This document shows positions 6,379 to 11,019 of a DNA stretch of 11,019 bases, piece by piece. A program made the translations under genes and the position numbers. Position 1 is the first letter of the stretch, and the number at the start of each line of letters is the position of its first letter. The stretch spans positions 1 through 11,019 of the forward strand of contig CALCEG010000171.1 in NCBI GenBank assembly GCA_937900435.1. Direction: 5' to 3'. The notes below the pieces were generated by a model that had not been told where the DNA came from, made no database searches, and was given only the letters and a program-made list of their open reading frames with translations. Source of the DNA: an uncultured Alphaproteobacteria bacterium (GTDB lineage Bacteria > Pseudomonadota > Alphaproteobacteria > Rs-D84).

Positions 6379-7473
6379 ATGGAAACGCACCTGAATACAA
6401 GAAAATGCGGAACAGAAACACCTTTGTCAGATGCAGAAAAAAAGTATTTATCGGATTTATTGGGCAAAAAATACAAAATCGGTTCCCAGTTGGGACGTTC
6501 TGGGGCGTCGACATCTGCGTTTTTGATTACAGACGCAACAGGTAAAGAGTTTGTCTTGCGTATCCCGAACAAGCCTGACAGAATTGAATATTGGTTACAA
6601 ACAGAAAAAGGACAGTTTGAAAACCAAAATAAATATCTGGCTGGTTATCAAGGCAATATATCAATTCCAAAAACACTAGAATATCAGGATTTTTTCACTA
6701 TCCAAGAAAAGGGCGCAGGCGAACCATTTGCGGATTATATTTACGATGGACTGTCGCGTGAAAAGCAACTTAAATTGGCGCAAGATTTTGCAGCGTTTCT
6801 GAACCACAGCCATCAAAAAAACATAGACCGCACAAGCACCAGACCTGTATCATTGAATCGCGGACAAGATTTTACATTAAATGAACATGTAAAAAAAGCT
6901 TATGAATCAGTTATGACACCCGATGAATATAAATGGTTCTGTGGATTGTTAGATGAATTTAATAATCGTAACACATCGGATGAATTTTTAACGTTTGCAT
7001 TCAATGATTTCAGGTACTCAAACATCTTGTATGATACAGAATCTGGCCAATTATCTGTGATTGATTTTGGTGCGTGTCGGGATGGCTCTATATATATGGA
7101 CTTTGTTCCTGCTTCAGCAAGCTCGTATGGCATAAGTTATAAATTTCTGCAAGACGTGATAACATCTTATAATAACATCAAGTCAGATTCCGAAAAATCG
7201 ATAAAGATAAATCCTCGCAAGGTGGCGTTGTTTCATATATTGGGCATATTGGCGGAAATTGCAGGTGTGAACAAAGAACCTGAGCAATTAAAACGTGTCC
7301 TGTATATGCACCATCGGTTAAGAAATATTCAACAGTTATGTACATTGTTTGGTGTGGAATATGGTTTGCCATTTCCAGAAACAACAACTACTTTTGAAAA
7401 AGGCAAAGCGAAGATAAAAGAAAAGTCAGTAAACAATCTTAATAAGATTTTCAACAACAATCAAAACACATAA
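6379..7473 (+). CDS. Protein-kinase-like phosphotransferase (choline kinase/APH fold)
   Basis: A 364-residue protein with the small-molecule kinase fold. Seen: a Gly-rich loop LGRSGASTSAF (38-48), a beta strand EFVLRIP in which Arg61 stands where the ATP-binding Lys is usual, Glu76 or Glu81 as the candidate helix-C partner, the catalytic loop FNDFRYSNIL with Asp210 and Asn215 (residues 208-217), and the metal-binding VIDFG with Asp229. The ND pair in the loop resembles choline/ethanolamine kinases (HND) more than aminoglycoside kinases (HGD), but the His is replaced by Phe208. The substrate cannot be assigned. The C-terminal 30 residues are Lys/Asn rich and look disordered. AAAGGA (6365-6370) eight bases before the ATG fixes the start. 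It follows mnmG by 24 nt and is probably the last gene of the fabD operon. Confidence 0.7.
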   Translation: METHLNTRKCGTETPLSDAEKKYLSDLLGKKYKIGSQLGRSGASTSAFLITDATGKEFVLRIPNKPDRIEYWLQTEKGQFENQNKYLAGYQGNISIPKTLEYQDFFTIQEKGAGEPFADYIYDGLSREKQLKLAQDFAAFLNHSHQKNIDRTSTRPVSLNRGQDFTLNEHVKKAYESVMTPDEYKWFCGLLDEFNNRNTSDEFLTFAFNDFRYSNILYDTESGQLSVIDFGACRDGSIYMDFVPASASSYGISYKFLQDVITSYNNIKSDSEKSIKINPRKVALFHILGILAEIAGVNKEPEQLKRVLYMHHRLRNIQQLCTLFGVEYGLPFPETTTTFEKGKAKIKEKSVNNLNKIFNNNQNT

Positions 7474-7514
7474 CCGCCCCACTATGGTGGAATGATAACA
7501 GGCTAAAAAAACAC

Positions 7515-7543
7515 TGGAAATTATTTTGCGAATGTCTTATAGT
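7515..7543 (+). promoter_or_regulatory. Probable promoter of the tRNA-Thr gene
   Basis: TGGAAA (7515-7520), a 17-bp spacer, TATAGT (7538-7543). The predicted start is near 7550, just ahead of the tRNA 5' end, as expected for a monocistronic tRNA gene. The interval 7474-7514 holds only a weak CCAC/GTGG hairpin without a T-run. Confidence 0.5.
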
Positions 7544-7554
7544 CGTTTCACATC

Positions 7555-7630
7555 GCCGGTGTAGCTCAGCTGGTAGAGCATCTCATTCGTAATGAGGGGG
7601 TCGTAGGTTCAAGTCCTATCACCGGCACCA
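7555..7630 (+). tRNA. tRNA-Thr (anticodon CGU)
   Basis: A full cloverleaf of 76 nt. The acceptor stem GCCGGTG (7555-7561) pairs with CACCGGC (7620-7626), followed by discriminator A and an encoded CCA (7628-7630). The D arm is GCTCAGCTGGTAGAGC. The anticodon arm is TCTCA-TTCGTAA-TGAGG with anticodon CGT at 7588-7590, reading ACG. The variable loop is GGGTC and the T arm has the loop TTCAAGT. All canonical invariants are present, so it should be functional. Confidence 0.97.
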
Positions 7631-7638
7631 TAAAATTA

Positions 7639-7663
7639 AATCCCGAACATCGGGATTTTTTTT
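7639..7663 (+). terminator. Intrinsic terminator after tRNA-Thr
   Basis: AATCCCG (7639-7645) pairs with CGGGATT (7651-7657) around the loop AACAT, and a T-run extends to 7663. It closes the tRNA unit and separates it from the ileS leader promoter, which starts 12 nt further on. Confidence 0.85.
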
Positions 7664-7674
7664 ATATGTGATGC

Positions 7675-7703
7675 TTGCAATTTGTTTTAATACGTTGTAA
7701 ACT
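7675..7703 (+). promoter_or_regulatory. Probable promoter of the ileS leader
   Basis: TTGCAA (7675-7680), a 17-bp spacer, TAAACT (7698-7703); each box matches consensus at four of six or better. The predicted start, 7709-7711, coincides with the ATG of the leader peptide, so that ORF would be leaderless. No other promoter is seen between the tRNA terminator and ileS. Confidence 0.45.
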
Positions 7704-7710
7704 GGTTACT

Positions 7711-7743
7711 ATGAAACAAACAACAATAATTATTATTAAATAA
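7711..7743 (+). CDS. ileS leader peptide MKQTTIIIIK
   Basis: A ten-codon ORF (ATG to TAA) whose codons 6-9 are ATA ATT ATT ATT, four isoleucines in a row, preceded by two Thr codons. It lies 73 nt upstream of the isoleucyl-tRNA synthetase start and directly before two mutually exclusive hairpins, one of them a terminator. This is the standard design of ribosome-mediated attenuation, as in the ilv, thr, his, phe and trp leaders and pheST. If charged tRNA-Ile is scarce, the ribosome should stall on the Ile codons and transcription should continue into ileS. No Shine-Dalgarno is visible; the predicted transcription start at or next to the ATG suggests leaderless translation, as described for the rhizobial trpL leader. 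The Ile run and the context make chance unlikely. Confidence 0.8.
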   Translation: MKQTTIIIIK

Positions 7744-7752
7744 TGGTCGCGT

Positions 7753-7777
7753 GCGCTTTGGCAGGTGGCTGGGGCGC
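7753..7777 (+). promoter_or_regulatory. Antiterminator hairpin of the ileS attenuator
   Basis: GCGCTTTGGC (7753-7762) pairs over all ten positions with GCTGGGGCGC (7768-7777), using four G-U pairs, around the loop AGGTG. It uses 7772-7777, the whole 5' arm of the terminator, so only one of the two can form. Its 5' arm begins 9 nt after the leader stop codon: a ribosome at the stop codon should cover its base, and one stalled on the Ile codons should leave it free. Confidence 0.65.
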
Positions 7778-7792
7778 TTTGCGCCCATTTTT
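7772..7792 (+). terminator. Attenuator terminator in the ileS leader
   Basis: GGGCGC (7772-7777), loop TTT, GCGCCC (7781-7786), one A, then five T (7788-7792). An all-GC six-pair stem followed by a U-tract, ending 24 nt before the ileS ATG. No gene ends here, so its likely role is to stop transcription conditionally before ileS. Confidence 0.75.
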
Positions 7793-7804
7793 AATATCAA
7801 AAAT

Positions 7805-7809
7805 CGGAG
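7805..7809 (+). promoter_or_regulatory. Ribosome binding site fixing the ileS start
   Basis: CGGAG, seven bases before the ATG at 7817. It supports this start over the in-frame GTG at 7751, which lies inside the attenuator and has no ribosome site. Confidence 0.75.
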
Positions 7810-7816
7810 TTTAAAA

Positions 7817-10800
7817 ATGTCATATCCAAAAACAGAAGCAAAAGCAGACTTTACCGCGTTGGAACAACAGGTTTTGACCTATTGGCGCGAAAACAATACG
7901 TTCCACCGGTCATTGGAACAAACAAAACGCGGTCGTCCATTTTCATTTTATGACGGCCCCCCATTTGCGAATGGTTTGCCACACTGGGGGCACTTGGGCG
8001 TTTCGGTTGTCAAAGATATGGTTGCGCGCTTTCAAACTATGCATGGTCGCCACGTTGTTCGTGAATTGGGGTGGGATTGCCATGGTTTGCCTGCAGAAAA
8101 TTCGGTTGAAAAAAAGCAAGGTCGCACCGCTAAAACAATCGTTGCCGAAGACGGAATCTCGGCATTTTGTGATATGTGTCGCACAGATGTTATGACCTAT
8201 GCGAATGAATGGAATCGTTTTATTACCCGTATGGGTCGCTGGGTTGATATCGGCGAAGGGTATGGTTATAAAACCATGGACAAGAATTATATGGAATCAA
8301 TGCTGTGGACATTAAAGTCTTTGTATGAAAAAGGTCTGCTGTACAAAGATTACAGTGTAAATCCATTTGACTGGGTTAACGGGACTGTTGTTTCAAACTC
8401 CGAAGCGTCCCAAGACTATCGTGAAATTGTTGATGATGCTGTCACAGTTTGGTTTGAATTGGAAAATGGCGACCGCGCGATTGCGTGGACGACGACACCA
8501 TGGACATTGCCTGCAAACAGCGCATTGGCGGTTAATCCGAATATGACATATTTGCGTATGCAGGACACAGATGGTGCGGTTTATGTGATTGCAGAATCGC
8601 GTCTAAAGGCATATGAAAAGCAGTTTTCCACAACAACCGAAGTTGGTCGTGTATCTGGTTCTGAATTGGCTGGTATGCACTACAAGCCATTGTTCCCATA
8701 TTACGAAAATCCAACGGGCTTGTTGTATCAGGTAATTCCTGCGGATTATGTATCTGATTCTGATGGTACTGGTATTGTTCACATTGCGCCAGCATACGGT
8801 GCAGACGACTTTTGGGCGGCAAAAAACATCGACCCAAAGTTCCCTGTATTATTAAACGTTGATAATTACGGCAACTTTACAGACGATGTTTTGGACTTTG
8901 CCGGCCAGAATATATTTGCAGCGACACCTGCGATATTAGATTGGTTAAAAACGAACGGCAAATTAATCAAAAAAGAACAGTACAAGCACAGTTATCCATT
9001 CGGCGACCGCAGCAAAGAAAAGTTAATCTATCGCGCGACAGATTCTTGGTATATCGATGTGCCAAAAGTCAAAGACAAATTAATTGCGAACAACAACAAG
9101 GTTAATTGGACGTCTGCTGGCGAACGTTTCCGTTCATGGATTGAAAATGCACGTCCTTGGTCGATATCGCGTAATCGTTTCTGGGGTATGCCACTGCCAA
9201 TCTGGGAAAAAGACGGCGAATACAAGGTCTTTGGTTCTATCGCAGAACTGGAAGAATTCTTTGGTGTTCCTGTACCTGATTTGCATCGTCCGACATTGGA
9301 TAAGTTAACCAAAGACGGTTGGACACGTATCCCTGATGTTTTGGATTGCTGGGTTGAATCTGGTTCTATGCCATGGGCATCATTGCATTACCCATTTGAA
9401 AACCAAGACAAGTTCGAAGCATCATTCCCTGCCGATTATATTATCGAAGGACAAGACCAAACGCGTGGTTGGTTCTATGCGTTGATGGTATTGGCGACCG
9501 CATTGTTTGACCAGCCTGCATTTATGGCGGTGTCTGCAAACGGAATGGTTGTTGATGAAAACAAAAAGAAATTCTCGAAGTCATTAAAGAACTTTGTGAA
9601 TCCAGAAGAACAAATCGAACAATACGGTGCAGACGCAGTTCGTTTGTTTATCTTGGGCTCTAACTTTATGAAGGCGGAACCTGTCCCAGTTGATAAAGAA
9701 GGCAAGGTTTTTGCAGAATCGACCAAGACACTGCAAACGCCACTTTGGAATGCGTATCACTTCTTTACACTGTACGCAAACGCTGGCAATATAACCGCCC
9801 ACGAAATGACAAATCCAGAAAACCCATTGGATAAATACATCTTGGCAGAATTGTCAGAATTAACATCTGTGGTCGACAGTGCATTGGCTGAATACAAACC
9901 AGATGTTGCAATCAAAGAATTTGTACATTTCTTGGACGTATTGAACAACTGGTACATCAGACGTGGTCGCACACGTTTCTGGGACGAAGAACAGGCTGCA
10001 TTTGACACATTGTACACAGTTCTGACTGTATTGTGTCGTTTGTTTGCGCCGTTTGCACCATTTGTTTCTGAATACATCTATCGCAATTTAACAGGTGGTG
10101 AATCTGTGCACTTAACAGAATTCCCAATGTTTGCAGAATCAGACAAGCAAATTGTTAACGATATGCGTCGCGTGCAAATGATAGTATCTGTTGGAAAACA
10201 GTTGCGCGAACAGTACAAGTTGCGTAATCGTCTGCCATTAAATTCGTTGACAATTGCAGGGGTCGCAATGCCGGAATACAGCGACATAATCAAAGAAGAA
10301 CTGAACGTAAAATCAGTTAAGTTTGATGAAAACGTATCAACTGTTGCGGACAGTTTTATATACTTAATCACACCAAAGATTGGTGCTCGTTTAGGTGGCG
10401 CATTAAAAGAAATAATCCCATCGGTCAAACGTGGTGATTATCAGATTGTGGGCGATACGCTGGTTGCCGCAGGCTACACATTAAACCACGATGAATTTGA
10501 AAATCGTTTAACTGTTCGCGATGGTGTGACAGGTGCAGCCTTGCCAGACAACACAGCGGTTGTTGTTCTGGATACAGATGTCAGTGCTGATTTGGTTGCT
10601 GAAGGTTTGGCGAACGATGCTTTGCGCTTTATCCAAGATATGCGCAAAGCCGCAGGACTGGACGTTTCGGACAGAATAGTCCTGACATATTCTGCCGACC
10701 CTGCATTGGCAAACGCGATAGAGCAACACAAAAAACGCATAATGCACGATGCGCTTATCCGCGAAATGGTTTCGGGTTCTGGTGAATACAACACCGAAAT

Positions 10801-10840
10801 CGAAGGCTATGCATTAAGTGTGTCTGTTGTCAAGGCGTAA
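7817..10840 (+). CDS. ileS: Isoleucyl-tRNA synthetase, type 2 (eukaryote-like)
   Basis: Charges tRNA-Ile and edits misactivated valine. 1007 residues from the ATG at 7817. The signature YDGPPFANGLPHWGH (HxGH at 56-59) is of the type 2 form found in eukaryotes, Rickettsiales and mupirocin-resistant bacteria; the type 1 form typically reads HDGPPYANG-IHIGH. The CP1 editing domain shows the Thr-rich TTTPWTLPAN (from 225) and GTGIVHIAPAYGADD (317-331). The catalytic loop is KFSKS (585-589), a Phe variant of KMSKS. The anticodon-binding domain and a long type 2 C-terminal region (DLVAEGLANDALRFIQDMRK) follow, and the type 1 C-terminal zinc finger is absent. Expression is probably controlled by the attenuator immediately upstream. 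The frame extends to a GTG at 7751, but those 22 codons lie within the leader hairpins. Confidence 0.96.
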   Translation: MSYPKTEAKADFTALEQQVLTYWRENNTFHRSLEQTKRGRPFSFYDGPPFANGLPHWGHLGVSVVKDMVARFQTMHGRHVVRELGWDCHGLPAENSVEKKQGRTAKTIVAEDGISAFCDMCRTDVMTYANEWNRFITRMGRWVDIGEGYGYKTMDKNYMESMLWTLKSLYEKGLLYKDYSVNPFDWVNGTVVSNSEASQDYREIVDDAVTVWFELENGDRAIAWTTTPWTLPANSALAVNPNMTYLRMQDTDGAVYVIAESRLKAYEKQFSTTTEVGRVSGSELAGMHYKPLFPYYENPTGLLYQVIPADYVSDSDGTGIVHIAPAYGADDFWAAKNIDPKFPVLLNVDNYGNFTDDVLDFAGQNIFAATPAILDWLKTNGKLIKKEQYKHSYPFGDRSKEKLIYRATDSWYIDVPKVKDKLIANNNKVNWTSAGERFRSWIENARPWSISRNRFWGMPLPIWEKDGEYKVFGSIAELEEFFGVPVPDLHRPTLDKLTKDGWTRIPDVLDCWVESGSMPWASLHYPFENQDKFEASFPADYIIEGQDQTRGWFYALMVLATALFDQPAFMAVSANGMVVDENKKKFSKSLKNFVNPEEQIEQYGADAVRLFILGSNFMKAEPVPVDKEGKVFAESTKTLQTPLWNAYHFFTLYANAGNITAHEMTNPENPLDKYILAELSELTSVVDSALAEYKPDVAIKEFVHFLDVLNNWYIRRGRTRFWDEEQAAFDTLYTVLTVLCRLFAPFAPFVSEYIYRNLTGGESVHLTEFPMFAESDKQIVNDMRRVQMIVSVGKQLREQYKLRNRLPLNSLTIAGVAMPEYSDIIKEELNVKSVKFDENVSTVADSFIYLITPKIGARLGGALKEIIPSVKRGDYQIVGDTLVAAGYTLNHDEFENRLTVRDGVTGAALPDNTAVVVLDTDVSADLVAEGLANDALRFIQDMRKAAGLDVSDRIVLTYSADPALANAIEQHKKRIMHDALIREMVSGSGEYNTEIEGYALSVSVVKA

Positions 10841-10843
10841 GAT

Positions 10844-11005
10844 ATGACAAAGATATTTTGTGCAAATATATATCGTGATTGAAGTTGGCGTTCCTTGGAC
10901 GGTGTCTGTTGTGTGGCCCCAGACAAGGAATGCGACTGCAAGACAGGTATAGAAGACAAGTCTCAGATATTGATTCTGGACTATCTGGTAAAAATAGATA
11001 GGTAG
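10844..11005 (+). pseudogene. Small Cys-rich ORF interrupted by TGA
   Basis: An ATG 3 nt after the ileS stop, with AAGG about eight bases before it, opens MTKIFCANIYRD and then meets TGA at 10880-10882. The same frame continues for 40 codons (SWRSLDGVCCVAPDKECDCK and on, ending KIDR) to TAG at 11003-11005, with codon choice like the neighbouring genes (CGT, TTG, GAC, GAA) and five further cysteines. I do not recognise it. Most simply it is a small gene inactivated by one nonsense change; recoding of the TGA is possible, because a 10-bp hairpin starts 5 nt after it. Equally, the region may be an RNA rather than a protein gene. A second frame, GTG at 10875 to TAG, is also open. Confidence 0.35.
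10888..10933 (+). other. Strong hairpin after ileS
   Basis: GCGTTCCTTG (10888-10897) pairs with CAAGGAATGC (10924-10933) over ten positions with one G-U. An inner TCTG/CAGA stem (10905-10908 with 10920-10923) may extend it across a 7-nt bulge. No U-run follows, so it is not a terminator. It may belong to an RNA gene or be a 3' processing or stability element of the ileS transcript. Confidence 0.5.
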
Positions 11006-11019
11006 AATCGGGTCTTTTT
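10972..11019 (+). terminator. Terminator-like hairpin at the window edge
   Basis: GATTCT (10972-10977) pairs with AGAATC (11004-11009) and, inside, CTATCT (10981-10986) with AGATAG (10996-11001), separated by small internal loops. CGGGTC and then five T reach the end of the window. Five bases separate the stem from the T-run, so it is an imperfect terminator; the sequence beyond the edge could change this reading. Confidence 0.4.

Noticed and set aside
7474..7500. CCAC-TATG-GTGG hairpin after the kinase gene as terminator
   Set aside because: Only a four-pair core stem and no T-run follows; it cannot be called a terminator.
7751..7816. N-terminal extension of IleRS from the GTG at 7751
   Set aside because: No ribosome site precedes it, it falls inside the attenuator hairpins, and the extra 22 residues have no counterpart in the family; CGGAG precedes the ATG at 7817.
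7664..7816. T-box riboswitch upstream of ileS
   Set aside because: No T-box sequence or specifier hairpin is present; the leader is short and has a codon-rich uORF instead.
10880..10882. TGA read as tryptophan (alternative genetic code)
   Set aside because: Long genes such as ileS (1007 codons) and metG use TGG for Trp throughout and have no in-frame TGA; a TGA-Trp code in an AT-rich genome would show many.

Overview
The window looks like a compact, moderately AT-rich bacterial chromosome segment. It most resembles a host-associated or genome-reduced alphaproteobacterium. The support is the IleRS type (the eukaryote-like type 2 form, also found in Rickettsiales), the closely packed fabD-fabG pair, a tRNA gene with encoded CCA, and several small genes that look decayed. 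This lineage call is an inference from protein character, not from a search. All convincing genes are on the + strand.

Layout: (1) 3-2542 is an operon made of the 3' part of metG, a 99-residue Cys-rich unknown, and queH, joined by a 3-nt gap and a 4-nt ATGA overlap. (2) 2543-3100 has no intact protein gene. It holds a strong promoter overlapped by a perfect palindrome, a structured RNA of about 225 nt with a predicted pseudoknot and an intrinsic terminator, and a small ORF that appears frameshifted at an A7 run. (3) 3039-7473 is a promoter followed by fabD, fabG, a shortened mnmG and a choline-kinase/APH-like gene, all closely spaced. (4) 7515-7663 is a free-standing tRNA-Thr(CGU) unit with its own promoter and terminator. 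(5) 7675-10840 is ileS with a long leader. (6) 10841-11019 is a small ORF interrupted by TGA, with two strong hairpins, cut by the window edge.

The most interesting system is the ileS leader. It encodes a ten-residue peptide, MKQTTIIIIK, with four consecutive Ile codons. A hairpin and an overlapping, mutually exclusive GC-rich terminator follow, just upstream of the isoleucyl-tRNA synthetase start. The geometry is that of a ribosome-mediated transcription attenuator sensing charged tRNA-Ile, apparently on a leaderless or nearly leaderless transcript. The second candidate is the unidentified pseudoknotted RNA at 2584-2808, whose 3' strand is shared between a pseudoknot helix and the terminator.

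Functionally the window is dominated by translation fidelity: two aminoacyl-tRNA synthetases, a tRNA gene, and two anticodon-modification enzymes (queuosine and the 5-carboxymethylaminomethyl-uridine pathway). Two fatty-acid synthesis enzymes share an operon with mnmG.
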